A DNA stretch of 46,507 bases from Streptomyces sp. A1277 (GCF_004795015.1 NZ_SSBI01000060.1:1-46507), one strand, 5' to 3'. Positions 21,504-30,273 are shown, counted from the first letter of the stretch. Notes: generated from the letters alone by a model not told the origin. A program made the numbers and translations.

Positions 21504-22739
21504 ATGCCCGAGCTTCCCGTGATCCCCGCCTTTCCGACACCGGCACGCCCCCCGCGCCCCGCCCGGCTCGCGCTGATCGCCGGCACCGCGGTGCTCGGCG
21601 TCACCCTCACGGCCTGCTCGGGCGGCGCGGCCGCTTCGGACCGCGACGGCACCGGCAAGGCGGGGGAGGCCGGTCCGTCGAAGGCGGCGCGGACCAGCAT
21701 CTCGGTCAACCTGCACGGCACCGCGGCCGCCGCGGGCAAGCCGGTGACCGTCACCCTGGCGGCCGGGAAGCTGCGCGAGGTCACCGTCTCGGCCGCCAAG
21801 GGCGACGCGCTCACCGGCCGGATATCCGGCGACGGCCGGACCTGGACGTCCGACCGGGTGGCGGCGCCCGGCACGGCGTACCGCGTCGAGGCGCGGGACA
21901 CCGCGGGCGGCAGCGACACGGCCGCGTTCACGACCGGGGCGGCGGACAAGGTGAACAAGCTGACGCTGGCGCCCGGCAAGAACACCACGGTCGGCATCGC
22001 CCAGCCGCTGTCGATCGTGTTCGACAACCCGGTGAAGGACAAGGCGGCCGTCGAGAAGGTACTCAAGGTGTCCACCTCGAACAACACCGAGGGCTCCTGG
22101 GGCTGGCTGCGCGACTACTCGGGCCGCGACCGCGTGGACTGGCGCCCCAAGGAGTACTGGAAGTCCGGGACGCGCATCACGCTCGACGCCCAGCTGAACG
22201 GCGTGGACTCGGGCCCGTCCGGCGGCTTCTTCGTACGGGACTACGCGACGACGTTCACGGTGGGCGCGAGCCAGGTGGTGAAGGTGGACCTCGACCGGCA
22301 CCGGCTGGCGCTGCGGCGGGACGGCCGGACGGTCATGGACGTGCCGATGTCGGCGGGCACCCCGGGCGGCGACAAGGCGTCGTGGCGGGGCACGGCCGTG
22401 CTGATGGCGAAGGAGGGCACGATCAACATGCGCTCCGAGACGGTGGGCCTGGGCCACACCTACGACAAGATGGTCGACTACTCGATGCGGCTGACCTGGT
22501 CGGGCATGTACGCCCATGCCGCCCCCTGGAACGCCGCGTACTTCGGGCGGGCCAACCACAGTTCGGGGTGTGTCGGCATGAGCGACGCCGACGCCGCGTC
22601 CCTCTACCGGCAGGCCCACGTCGGTGACCCGTTCGAGATCACCGGCGCGGACGCCAAGGGCACGGTCGCGGAGGGCAACGGCTACGGGGCATGGAACGTC
22701 TCCTGGGCCGACTGGCAGGCCAAGAGCGCGCTCGCCTGA
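21504..22739 (+). CDS. L,D-transpeptidase lipoprotein with Ig-like domains (YkuD fold)
   Basis: A 411-residue exported lipoprotein, lipobox LTAC with Cys38. Two Ig-like domains (about 60-280) precede a YkuD catalytic domain. The active-site motif HSSGCVGM has catalytic Cys356, with HAAPWN upstream. It makes 3-3 cross-links between LL-DAP stems in peptidoglycan. Start ATG 21504 is chosen because GGAGG lies 11 bases upstream; ATG 21456 is the alternative and would give a longer N-region. Domain order matches mycobacterial LdtMt2-type enzymes common in actinobacteria. The C-terminal extension after the catalytic motif (about 55 residues, ending in WADWQAKSALA) also fits this class. Confidence 0.9.
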   Translation: MPELPVIPAFPTPARPPRPARLALIAGTAVLGVTLTACSGGAAASDRDGTGKAGEAGPSKAARTSISVNLHGTAAAAGKPVTVTLAAGKLREVTVSAAKGDALTGRISGDGRTWTSDRVAAPGTAYRVEARDTAGGSDTAAFTTGAADKVNKLTLAPGKNTTVGIAQPLSIVFDNPVKDKAAVEKVLKVSTSNNTEGSWGWLRDYSGRDRVDWRPKEYWKSGTRITLDAQLNGVDSGPSGGFFVRDYATTFTVGASQVVKVDLDRHRLALRRDGRTVMDVPMSAGTPGGDKASWRGTAVLMAKEGTINMRSETVGLGHTYDKMVDYSMRLTWSGMYAHAAPWNAAYFGRANHSSGCVGMSDADAASLYRQAHVGDPFEITGADAKGTVAEGNGYGAWNVSWADWQAKSALA

Positions 22740-22766
22740 CGGCCCGGCCGGCTCGCAGCTGACCTT

Positions 22767-22785
22767 CTTCTCGCAGGGCGAGAAG
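22767..22785. terminator. Bidirectional stem-loop between convergent genes
   Basis: CTTCTCGC (22767-22774) pairs perfectly with GCGAGAAG (22778-22785) around a 3-base loop. It lies midway between the stop of the L,D-transpeptidase (plus) and the last gene of the ABC transporter operon (minus), so it could end both transcripts. There is no T-tract, as is usual in Streptomyces. Confidence 0.6.
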
Positions 22786-22824
22786 TGATCACCGGCTGCT
22801 GCCGGTCGGACACCGCTCCCGTGG

Positions 22825-23697
22825 CTACCGCGCTCCCGGCATCAGCGTTCCCGGCTGGGCCGGGCCGACGTCCACCGCCTCCGTCTTCGGATTGCGCCGT
22901 TGCCGCCTCGCCACCCAGGTGGCGAACCAGGAGAGCAGCATGCACATCCCGATGTAGATCGGCGAGATCACCATCACCACCGGGATGAAAGGCAGATCGT
23001 AGTCCAGGTTGGAGGCGATGAGCTTGCCCGCGTGGAGGAACTCCTCGTAGGTGATCAGGTAGCCGAGCGAGGTGTCCTTCAGGGCCACCACCAGCTGGCT
23101 GATGATGGTGGGCAGCATCGCTCGCACCGCCTGCGGCGCCAGTACGTAGGTGGTGACGTGCGTCTTGCGCATGCCGAGCGCGTACGCGGCCTCGCGCTGG
23201 CCGCGTTCCACCGAGTTGATGCCGGTGCGGAACACCTCGGCGAGCACCGAGCCGTTGTACAGCGTGAGCCCGGTGACCAGGGCCGGCAGCGGCTGCACCT
23301 TCAGCGCCACGAAGACGAAGAAGATCATCACCAGGACGGGCATGGCGCGGAAGAACTCGACGAGGACCGTCGCGACCCAGCGCACCGAACGGTGTTCGGA
23401 CAGCCGCCCCACCGCGAGGACGGCCCCGAGGGCCAGCGAGAGGACCGCGGCGTACGCGAACGCCTTGAGGGTGTTGCCGAGTCCGCGCAGCAGGAGTTCC
23501 TGGATGCCCTTGTACTCGAAGGGGGCCCATTTGGCTCCGGTGAACTGGTCGGTGTCGAACAGCAGATGGATGACCCAGCCGATCAGGGCGAGGATCACGA
23601 CAGTCGACACGATCCCGTAGAGCCGGTGCCGTTTGCGGGTGAGCGGCCCCGGGATGTCGTAGAGGACGGACGCGGAGGGGGTGGAGTGGGCGGTCAT
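22825..23697 (-). CDS. gluD: Polar amino-acid ABC transporter permease (GluD-like)
   Basis: A 290-residue inner-membrane permease of the HisM/GlnP class. A roughly 30-residue N-terminal leader is followed by five or six hydrophobic segments; the EAA loop is EAAYALGMRKTHVTTYVLAPQA near residues 185-205. A hydrophilic tail follows (RRQRRNPKTEAVDVG). The ATG overlaps the stop of the other permease as ATGA (23694-23697). It is last in the order ATPase, binding protein, permease, permease, the order of the corynebacterial gluABCD glutamate uptake system. Substrate is inferred from that order. Confidence 0.88.
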   Translation of the reverse strand: MTAHSTPSASVLYDIPGPLTRKRHRLYGIVSTVVILALIGWVIHLLFDTDQFTGAKWAPFEYKGIQELLLRGLGNTLKAFAYAAVLSLALGAVLAVGRLSEHRSVRWVATVLVEFFRAMPVLVMIFFVFVALKVQPLPALVTGLTLYNGSVLAEVFRTGINSVERGQREAAYALGMRKTHVTTYVLAPQAVRAMLPTIISQLVVALKDTSLGYLITYEEFLHAGKLIASNLDYDLPFIPVVMVISPIYIGMCMLLSWFATWVARRQRRNPKTEAVDVGPAQPGTLMPGAR

Positions 23698-24338
23698 CGG
23701 GCGACTCCCCAGCGCTTCTCCAGCACGTGGAAGAGCGCGCTGATGGTCAGGGTGATGATCAGGTAGCCCACCGCGATCCAGACGAAGGTCCAGATGATGC
23801 TGTAGCCCAGCTCGTTGAGGGTCTTGTAGGTGCCGAGCAGTTCGGTGACGCTGAACGCCCCGGCGATCGCCGAGTTCTTGGCGAGCGCGATGAGCGTCGA
23901 GCCGACCGGCGGGATGACCGAGCGGAATGCCTGCGGCAGGACGATGTCGCCGAGCGTCTGGCCGAAGGTCATCCCGAGACTGCGGGACGCCTCTCCCTGC
24001 CCGGTGGGCACGGTGTTGATGCCGGAGCGCAGCACCTCGCAGATGAACGCCGAGGTGTAGCAGCCGAGCGCCAGGACCGCGAACACGTTGAACGGCAGCA
24101 CAAGACCGAAGCGCGGCAGGCCCAGGAGCACGGCGAAGAAGAGCAGGGTGAGCGGGGTGTTGCGCAGGACCGTCACCCAGACCGTGCCGATCACCCGCAG
24201 CGAGCCGACGGGCGCCACCCGGAAGGAGGCCATGACGAAGCCGAGGACCATCGCCAGGATCGAGGCGTAGACGGTGAGTTCGACGGTTCCGAGGAAGCCC
24301 TTGCCGTAGAGCGAGAAGTTGTCGGTGAGTACGTCCAT
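23694..24338 (-). CDS. gluC: Polar amino-acid ABC transporter permease (GluC-like)
   Basis: A 214-residue permease with the HisM/GlnP fold and about five membrane helices. The ATPase-contacting loop reads GEASRSLGMTFGQTLGDIVLPQAFR, and NTPLTLLFF marks the conserved N-terminal part. It forms a heterodimer with the downstream permease. It starts 16 bases after the binding-protein stop and overlaps the next permease by 4 bases. Confidence 0.9.
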   Translation of the reverse strand: MDVLTDNFSLYGKGFLGTVELTVYASILAMVLGFVMASFRVAPVGSLRVIGTVWVTVLRNTPLTLLFFAVLLGLPRFGLVLPFNVFAVLALGCYTSAFICEVLRSGINTVPTGQGEASRSLGMTFGQTLGDIVLPQAFRSVIPPVGSTLIALAKNSAIAGAFSVTELLGTYKTLNELGYSIIWTFVWIAVGYLIITLTISALFHVLEKRWGVAR

Positions 24339-24354
24339 GGAATCGGCCGTCCTC

Positions 24355-25266
24355 TCAGTTCGCCGGGTAGCGGTCGATCGGCGGCGGCTTGGGCGCGGGT
24401 GCGCCGGACAGGCCGAGGGTCGCCTCGAACGCCTTCTTCCAGTTGCCGTTCTTCTCGTTGGCCTCCAGCGCGTCGTCGAGCGCGAGGCGCAGCGCGTTGT
24501 CGCTGCGCGGCACCCCGATGCCGTACGGCTCCTCGGAGAACGGCTTGCCGACGACCTTCATCTCGTCGGGCGCCTTGGCGGCGAAGCCCAGCAGGATCGC
24601 GTCGTCGGTGGTGACGGCGTCGACCTGGAACGTCAGCAGGTTGTCGACGCAGATCGAGTACGTGTCGTAGGCGACCAGCTTCGCCTTCGGGTAGTCGGCG
24701 GCGATCCGCTGGTACGGGGTCGAGCCGGCCGCCGAGCAGACCGTCTTGCCGGCCAGGTCCTGCGGGCCGTGGATGTCGTCCTCGTCGGTGCGCACCAGCA
24801 GCCCCTGGCCCGCCATGTAGTAGGGGCCCGCGAAGCCGACGAGCTTCTTGCGCATGTCGTTGACGGTGTAGGTGCCGACGTAGTAGTCGATCTGCCCGTT
24901 CTGCAGGGCCGTCTCGCGGTTGGCGGAGGCGATCGTCTTGAACCGGACGGTCTTCGGGTCGAAGCCGAGGGACGCCGCCATCATCCGGGCGATCTCGATG
25001 TCGAAGCCGGAGTAGACGCCGGTCGCGGGGTCCTTCTCGCCCAGGTAGGGCTGGTCCTCCTTGGCCCCCACCCGCAGGTATCCGCGCTTCTTCGCCTGCG
25101 TCCAGGTCCTGGAGTCCGGAAGCCGGAAGCCGGTGTCGACCTTGTAGACGGGCAGCTCCCCGGCCTTCGGCCCCTTGACCGGCGGGCTGCCGTCCTTGCC
25201 GCAGCCGGCGGCGAGGACGGCGAGCAGCAGGCCGGCGCAGGCGGCCAGCAGTTTCCTCGTACGCAA
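24355..25266 (-). CDS. gluB: Glutamate-type solute-binding lipoprotein of the ABC transporter (GluB-like)
   Basis: A 303-residue family 3 periplasmic-binding-type lipoprotein with lipobox LAAGC (Cys22). The ligand-binding fold shows YLRVGAKEDQPYLG, YSGFDIEIARMMAASLGF, YVGTYTVNDMRKK and DAVTTDDAILLGF. It captures the amino acid outside the membrane for the two permeases. The start is a TTG at 25266 with GGGAGG 7 bases upstream, a clear case where the ribosome site decides the start. It sits 14 bases after the ATPase gene. Confidence 0.92.
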   Translation of the reverse strand: MRTRKLLAACAGLLLAVLAAGCGKDGSPPVKGPKAGELPVYKVDTGFRLPDSRTWTQAKKRGYLRVGAKEDQPYLGEKDPATGVYSGFDIEIARMMAASLGFDPKTVRFKTIASANRETALQNGQIDYYVGTYTVNDMRKKLVGFAGPYYMAGQGLLVRTDEDDIHGPQDLAGKTVCSAAGSTPYQRIAADYPKAKLVAYDTYSICVDNLLTFQVDAVTTDDAILLGFAAKAPDEMKVVGKPFSEEPYGIGVPRSDNALRLALDDALEANEKNGNWKKAFEATLGLSGAPAPKPPPIDRYPAN

Positions 25267-25280
25267 CTCAGGGCCTCCCG

Positions 25281-26024
25281 TCAGTGCTTGAGGATCTTGG
25301 ACAGGAAGTCCTTGGCCCGGTCGCTCTCCGGGGCGGTGAAGAAGTCCTCCGGGGTGCGGTCCTCGACGATGCAGCCGTCTGCCATGAAGACGACGCGGTT
25401 GGCCGCGGAGCGGGCGAATCCCATTTCGTGGGTGACGACGACCATGGTCATGCCCTCGCGGGCGAGTTGCCGCATCACTTCCAGGACCTCGTTGATCATC
25501 TCCGGGTCGAGGGCCGAGGTCGGCTCGTCGAACAGGAGGGCCTTCGGGTCCATGGCGAGGGCACGGGCGATGGCCACGCGCTGCTGCTGTCCGCCGGAGA
25601 GCTGGGCGGGGAACTTGTCGGCGTGCTCGGCGAGTCCCACACGCTCCAGCAGTTCCCGGGAGCGCTTGTCGGCCTCGTCCTTCTTCCGCTTGCGGACCTT
25701 GACCTGGGCCAGGGAGACGTTGGCGAGCACGGTCTTGTGCGCGAAGAGGTTGAACGACTGGAAGACCATGCCGACTTCGGCCCTCAGCCGGGCCAGTCCC
25801 CGGCCCTCTTCGGGGAGGGGTTCGCCGTCGATGGTGATGCGGCCCGACTCGATCGTCTCCAGCCGGTTGATCGTCCGGCAGAGCGTCGACTTCCCGGAGC
25901 CGGACGGGCCGATGACCACCACCACCTCCCCGCGGCCGACGGTGAGATTGATGTCCTGCAGTACGTGCAACTTTCCGTAGAACTTATTGACGTCTCGCAG
26001 CTCGATCAACGGATCGACGGCCAT
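25281..26024 (-). CDS. gluA: Polar amino-acid ABC transporter ATP-binding protein (GluA-like)
   Basis: A 247-residue ABC ATPase. Walker A is GPSGSGKST (39-47), the Q-loop is MVFQSFNLF, the signature is LSGGQQQR, Walker B is ALLFDEPTSALD and the switch His is in VVTHEMG. It energises uptake of a polar amino acid, probably glutamate. It is the first gene of the operon, with AGGG 6 bases before the ATG. The upstream 135 bases to the DUF6278-like gene must contain the operon promoter. Confidence 0.94.
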   Translation of the reverse strand: MAVDPLIELRDVNKFYGKLHVLQDINLTVGRGEVVVVIGPSGSGKSTLCRTINRLETIESGRITIDGEPLPEEGRGLARLRAEVGMVFQSFNLFAHKTVLANVSLAQVKVRKRKKDEADKRSRELLERVGLAEHADKFPAQLSGGQQQRVAIARALAMDPKALLFDEPTSALDPEMINEVLEVMRQLAREGMTMVVVTHEMGFARSAANRVVFMADGCIVEDRTPEDFFTAPESDRAKDFLSKILKH

Positions 26025-26140
26025 ACGCTGCCCTATCCCCTTGTCGCTCGGTCGAGGTCAGCGCAAACTAACCAGCCCGGCAAGGGACTTCCCGCCCGAC
26101 ACGCACCAATGGGGCATAAGGCTTTTTATCTCTTCGCGAG

Positions 26141-26156
26141 GCCCGCCGGGGCGGGC
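26141..26156. terminator. GC-rich stem-loop after the DUF6278-like gene
   Basis: GCCCGC (26141-26146) pairs with GCGGGC (26151-26156) around CGGG, just past the stop codon at 26160-26162 on the minus strand. It is suited to ending that transcript before the gluA promoter. Confidence 0.55.
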
Positions 26157-26159
26157 GGT

Positions 26160-26600
26160 TCAGCCCTCGGCGGACTCCGCGTACACCTGGGACAGCTCGG
26201 GGCTGCCGGACATCGCCCAGTCCAGACCGGCCTCGACCACGTCGATCTCGCGGCCCGACGCCAGCCGCACGACGGGCTGGCCGCTCGGCCAGATGTGCCA
26301 GAGCGCCCCGGGGACATTGCGCACCAGGACCGTACCGAGGTAGAGACCCGCGTCGTTGCCCAGCCAGGGCAGCTCCTCCGGGTCTTCGCGCCAGCGCGGC
26401 GGCAGCTGGTCCAGCGCCTCCAACGAGGCCGGGCTGTCGTCCAGTTCGATACCGCGCTCCCCCACCCGGACCCGGAGCAGCTCGCACTCGGCGAGCAGCG
26501 CGGTCACCCCTTCCGGATCGACGTCTACGGCCGCCGCGAGCCCCGCCTCCCGCGCCCCCTCGTGACGCTTACGCCAGTTGTCCAAGAAAGGGATGTTCAT
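26160..26600 (-). CDS. Conserved streptomycete protein of unknown function (DUF6278-like)
   Basis: A 146-residue soluble protein beginning MNIPFLDNWRKRHEG, with no signal or membrane segment. It is acidic and tryptophan-containing: PPRWREDPEELPWLGNDAGLYLG, then LWHIWPSGQPVVRL and a DVVEAGLDWAMS end. I recognise it as the family labelled DUF6278 in Streptomyces, for which no function is known. ATG 26600 is chosen because the conserved MNIPF start follows; upstream codons look non-coding. It stands alone between the ABC operon and exonuclease III. Confidence 0.75.
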   Translation of the reverse strand: MNIPFLDNWRKRHEGAREAGLAAAVDVDPEGVTALLAECELLRVRVGERGIELDDSPASLEALDQLPPRWREDPEELPWLGNDAGLYLGTVLVRNVPGALWHIWPSGQPVVRLASGREIDVVEAGLDWAMSGSPELSQVYAESAEG

Positions 26601-26716
26601 ACCGCTCAGGGTCGCATCCCGGTCGGCTTCGGCACCACAGGGCGCGCGGCCTGTCGTTCGAGTGCCGAACACCACACGGTCACCGAGCGTTCACCCGCGC
26701 GGGCGGGGCGGCGGGC

Positions 26717-27496
26717 TCAGAGGTCGAGGTCCACGACCACCGGGGCGTGGTCGGAGGCGCCCTTGCCCTTGCGCTCCTCGCGGTCCACGTAGCTGTCCCG
26801 CACGGCGGCGGTGAAGGGGGCGTTTCCGTAGACGAGGTCGATCCGCATGCCCTTGTTCTTCGGGAAGCGCAGCTCGCGGTAGTCCCAGAAGGTGTAGGGG
26901 CGGTCGTACTTCAGGGGGCGGGGCATCACGTCGGACAGCCCCTCCTCACGCAGCGCGGCCAGGGCCTCCCGCTCGGCGGGGGTGACATGTGTGGCCCCCT
27001 CGAACAGGGCCGGGTCCCAGACGTCCTCGTCGGTCGGGGCCACGTTGAAGTCACCGAGCACGGCGAAGGGGTTCGGCCCCGCGGCGTCGGCGGCGACCGC
27101 CTTTCGCAGCGCTTCCAGCCAGCGCAGCTTGTACGCGTAGTGCTCGTGGGCGACCTCGCGGCCGTTGGGCACGTACACCGACCAGAGCCGCACCGGGCCG
27201 CAGGTCGCGCTGATCGCGCGGGGCTCCTGCGCGGTCTCGTAGACGGGCCCGTCGGGCAGGCCCATGACGACGTCGGACAGGCCGGCGCGGGAGATCAGCG
27301 CGACCCCGTTCCACCGCCCCGTCGCGTTGACCGCGGACTCGTAGCCGGCCTCGCGCAGGGCGTCCGCGGGGAACTGCTCGGCCGTGCACTTGGTCTCCTG
27401 GAGGCACAGCACGTCCGTGCCGCTGCTCTCCAGCCAGGCCAGCAGCCTCGGCAGACGGGCGGTGATCGAGTTGACGTTCCAGGTGGCGATGCGCAT
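26717..27496 (-). CDS. xth: Exodeoxyribonuclease III (AP endonuclease)
   Basis: A 259-residue EEP-fold nuclease that cuts DNA at abasic sites and digests 3' ends in base-excision repair. The fold motifs are ATWNVNS (4-10), LQETKC with metal ligand Glu34, YVPNG, LGDFNVAP and the C-terminal SDHAPVVVDL with the catalytic Asp-His pair. MRIATWNVNS is the usual start; the open frame extends eight codons further without support. It is a single gene on the minus strand, 48 bases after the metallo-hydrolase gene. Confidence 0.93.
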   Translation of the reverse strand: MRIATWNVNSITARLPRLLAWLESSGTDVLCLQETKCTAEQFPADALREAGYESAVNATGRWNGVALISRAGLSDVVMGLPDGPVYETAQEPRAISATCGPVRLWSVYVPNGREVAHEHYAYKLRWLEALRKAVAADAAGPNPFAVLGDFNVAPTDEDVWDPALFEGATHVTPAEREALAALREEGLSDVMPRPLKYDRPYTFWDYRELRFPKNKGMRIDLVYGNAPFTAAVRDSYVDREERKGKGASDHAPVVVDLDL

Positions 27497-27544
27497 GTAC
27501 GTAAACCTAGCGCCTGCCACTGACAGCCGCCGGGGCGGCGGCGG

Positions 27545-28216
27545 TCACAGGTCGGTGGAGTCGCCCGGTGTCATCCGGCCGTGGTCGGCGCCGCCGAGCT
27601 CGCCGATCTGCCGGTCGTAGATCGGGCGGGCGAGATCGGTGAGCAGCGCGTCGTGGATGTCGATGGCCCGGCGGGGCTTGACCTCGCGGACGTAGTCGAT
27701 GACCTCGGAGATCTTGTTCCAGGGGGCCATCACCGGGAGCATCAGGGTGTCGACCGGCCGGCCGGGCAGCGTCAGGGCGTCGCCGGGGTGGAAGACCGAG
27801 CCGTCGACCAGGAAGCCGATGTTGGTGACGCGCGGGATGTCCGGGTGGATCACCGCGTGGAGTTCGCCGTGCACCTGGATGTCGAACCCGGCGGCCGAGA
27901 AGGCGTCCCCGTCGCCGACGGTGTGCACCCGCCCCGGGAACGCCGCGCTCAGCCGTTCGGCGACGCTGCGCAGGGTCCAGATCTCGGCGGCCGGGTCGGC
28001 CTCCAGACCGGCCCGCAGCCGCTCCTCGTCGAAGTGGTCGGGGTGCTCGTGCGTCACCAGGATCGCCTCGGCTCCGATCGCCGCGTCCCGCTCCGAGAAC
28101 CCGCCCGGGTCGATGACGAGCGTACGCCCGTCCTTCTCCAGTCGGATGCAGGAGTGCGACTTCTTGGTCAGCGTGAGCGCGATCGGCTCGGGGGTCTCGG
28201 CGTTCTGGATGCTCAT
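27545..28216 (-). CDS. MBL-fold metallo-hydrolase
   Basis: A 223-residue metallo-beta-lactamase-fold protein with the metal motif THEHPDHFD (His56, His58, Asp60, His61), DPGGFSE before it and FHPGDAL with a later metal-ligand Asp. It belongs to the UlaG-like L-ascorbate lactonase/beta-lactamase-like group often annotated only as MBL fold. No signal peptide. It starts 12 bases after the PcaL-type gene stop on the same strand and may be co-transcribed with it. The substrate is unknown. Confidence 0.85.
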   Translation of the reverse strand: MSIQNAETPEPIALTLTKKSHSCIRLEKDGRTLVIDPGGFSERDAAIGAEAILVTHEHPDHFDEERLRAGLEADPAAEIWTLRSVAERLSAAFPGRVHTVGDGDAFSAAGFDIQVHGELHAVIHPDIPRVTNIGFLVDGSVFHPGDALTLPGRPVDTLMLPVMAPWNKISEVIDYVREVKPRRAIDIHDALLTDLARPIYDRQIGELGGADHGRMTPGDSTDL

Positions 28217-28228
28217 ACGTCCATCCTG

Positions 28229-29506
28229 CTACGCCGGGGGCGTCGTTTCCGCCTGAATCACCGACTGCGCGATGGTGAACGCGGCGCTCGCGGCCGGTAT
28301 CCCGCAGTACACGGCCGTCTGCATCAGCACTTCCCTGATCTCGGTGGGTGTGAGCCCGTTGCGCAGGGCGGCCCTGGTGTGCGCGGCCAGGCTCTCCAGC
28401 CGCCCGGAGGCGACCAGCGCGGTGAGCGTGACGGTGCTGCGGGTGCGCCGGTCCAGCCCCTCGCGGCTCCACACCTCGCCCCAGGCGTACCGGGTGACCA
28501 GCTCCTGGAACTCCCCGGTGAAGTCGTCGGCGGCCGCCATCACCCCGTCCACCTGCGCGTCGCCCAGCACCTCGCGGCGGATCCGCATGCCCGGCGCGTA
28601 CGGATCGGCCCGCCCGCCGGCCACGGCCTCCGGTTCCTTCACGGCCGCCCCGATCTCCGCGACGGGCAGCACGGGGGCGGAGAGCCGGGGCACGGACTGC
28701 GGCATGGGGATCGCCGCCTGGGTGTCCTGCCAGGCGGCCGAGAAGTGGGTGAGCAGCAGATCGGTGACGGCCCCGGGCTGCTCGACGGGCGCCAGGTGGG
28801 AGGCGCCGGGCACGAGGGCGAGGCGGGCGTCCGGTATGCCCGCGACCAGGGTGCGCGCGTCGCCGGGCCCGGTCACCCGGTCCTCCGCGCCGACGAGGAC
28901 GAGGGTGGGGACCGGGATGCGGCCCAGTTCCGTACGGATGTCGAACGCGGCCAGCGCCTCGCAGGCGGCGATGTAGCACCCGGGGTCGGTGGTCCGCACC
29001 ATCTGGACGGCCCACTCGACGATGGCGGGCTGCGCGGCGGCGAAGGCGGGCGTGAACCAGTGCTCCGGCGCGGTGCGCGCCATGGGCTCCAGGCCGTTGG
29101 TGCGGACGATGACCCCGCGCCGGCGCAACTCGTCCGCGCTGCCGAACCGGGGCGAGGACGCCACCAGCGCGAGCGCGGCGACCCGGTGCGGGTGCCGCAG
29201 CGCGAGGTCGGCCCCGATCGCCCCGCCGATCGAGCACCCCACGTACCCGAAGCGCCGCACCCCGACCCCGTCGAGCGTGGCCAGCAACCGGTCACCGAGC
29301 TCCGCCACGGAGTCGGCGGCGCGGGCGGGCGCTCCGCCGTGTCCGGGGAGGTCGTAGCGGAGGACCCTCCAGTGCTGGGTGAGCTCGGGTATCTGTCTGT
29401 CCCACATGTGCCAGGTCGTACCCAGGGAGGGCCCGATCACCAGCACCGGAGCGTCGTCCGGCCCGTCAAAGCGGTGTTGCAGGGTGTTCGGTGGTGTCTC
29501 GGTCAC
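28229..29506 (-). CDS. pcaL: PcaL-type fusion: 3-oxoadipate enol-lactonase + 4-carboxymuconolactone decarboxylase
   Basis: A 425-residue two-domain protein. Residues 1-260 are an alpha/beta hydrolase resembling PcaD, with nucleophile Ser92 in VGCSIGG, YDLPGHG near 52 and a late His in GASHLAPVEQP. Residues about 300-425 are a carboxymuconolactone decarboxylase (PcaC) domain with YAWGEVWSREGLDRRTRS and HTRAALRNGLTPTEI. In actinobacteria this fusion catalyses two consecutive steps of the protocatechuate branch of the beta-ketoadipate pathway. GTG 29506 is preferred because GAGAGGG lies 8 bases upstream; GTG 29530 is the longer option. No other pca gene is in the window, so it is either a stray copy or has drifted to another substrate. 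Confidence 0.88.
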   Translation of the reverse strand: MTETPPNTLQHRFDGPDDAPVLVIGPSLGTTWHMWDRQIPELTQHWRVLRYDLPGHGGAPARAADSVAELGDRLLATLDGVGVRRFGYVGCSIGGAIGADLALRHPHRVAALALVASSPRFGSADELRRRGVIVRTNGLEPMARTAPEHWFTPAFAAAQPAIVEWAVQMVRTTDPGCYIAACEALAAFDIRTELGRIPVPTLVLVGAEDRVTGPGDARTLVAGIPDARLALVPGASHLAPVEQPGAVTDLLLTHFSAAWQDTQAAIPMPQSVPRLSAPVLPVAEIGAAVKEPEAVAGGRADPYAPGMRIRREVLGDAQVDGVMAAADDFTGEFQELVTRYAWGEVWSREGLDRRTRSTVTLTALVASGRLESLAAHTRAALRNGLTPTEIREVLMQTAVYCGIPAASAAFTIAQSVIQAETTPPA

Positions 29507-30027
29507 CCGGAAAACCCTCTCACCTGTCACGAGATCTCACATCGCCGGGGTGGACCCTGCCGGTTTCGGCTCTGTCACGATGCCAGCTTCGACGCCGGGC
29601 CCTCAGACCCAGGTACAGCTCACCGGCATGTACTCGTGTCCGGGGTCGTCCTGGCGTGGGGCCTTGATCCAAGGCCAGACCACACTTCGCCCCGCGCATA
29701 GGGAGTACGACTCCCCCACGGCTGCGCGATCCGGTCAACCGGAGTCTCCACGCTTGCCTCCCGATCAGCGCCTATGACGCACCGCGCCGACCGGCCGTGA
29801 GTACCCGTAACGGCCTTCTCCCAACGTTTCCCGTGATGACCGACACGGCCCGGTGGATGGCCGGCCGGCAGCGGGCCGGCAACAACTCGTCCTCACCGCG
29901 GTCGCGGGCATTGACGGCGGACGAGCCGGCGGCATGAACTCGCCGATGCCGTCCCGCGCATGGGGGAGCTTTCCGGTCGGGCCGCCGGAGCCGAACTGCT
30001 GCCCCGGCTCTGCGCCGGCGCCGATGG
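29507..30027. other. 521-base gap with no recognised gene
   Basis: Open frames on both strands (for example 29520-29738 minus, 29853-30056 plus) lack a ribosome site and any familiar motif. Codon bias is poor throughout. It lies at the junction between core-like genes and the stress-type island, and may hold decayed sequence. Promoters for pcaL (minus) should lie in 29507-29580; I cannot place them. Confidence 0.5.
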
Positions 30028-30273
30028 TTACTGTGCCAAGGCGCGCGAGGCGGTGAGGAGCGAGTCGTCCTGTGGGCGTGCTCCGGGCAGTTGGTGGCGT
30101 GCGGCGACCAGAGCGGCGTCGACGTCGCGGGTTCCGGTGGACACGCAGAGCGTGTAAGCGATGTCGTCCATCCGCTGCCGCACTTCCGCACTGCCGTCTT
30201 CCGCGTGCAGGATGCGCAGGGTGTCGTACTGCTCGACGAGGTTGCTCAGCACCGCTGGGTGGGCCATCAGCAC
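30028..30273 (-). CDS. DUF5133 family protein
   Basis: An 81-residue soluble protein with a helical N-terminus (HPAVLSNLVEQYDTLRILH), a central MDDIAYTLCVSTGTRDVD block and ARHQLPGARPQDDSLL near the end. This is the DUF5133 pattern that recurs in Streptomyces beside stress-type genes. The start is a GTG at 30273 with GGGAG about 9 bases upstream; ATG 30267, two codons in, is too far from that site. Function unknown. It is 112 bases upstream, on the same strand, of the position where the CBS gene ends, so the two are in one direction but the CBS gene is transcribed first. Confidence 0.8.
   Translation of the reverse strand: MLMAHPAVLSNLVEQYDTLRILHAEDGSAEVRQRMDDIAYTLCVSTGTRDVDAALVAARHQLPGARPQDDSLLTASRALAQ

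Noticed and set aside
27581..29701. 706-codon plus-strand frame opposite the metallo-hydrolase and pcaL
   Set aside because: Antisense shadow spanning two well-supported genes on the other strand.
29520..29738. 72-codon minus-strand frame upstream of pcaL
   Set aside because: No ribosome site, no recognisable motif, Arg-rich; likely non-coding.
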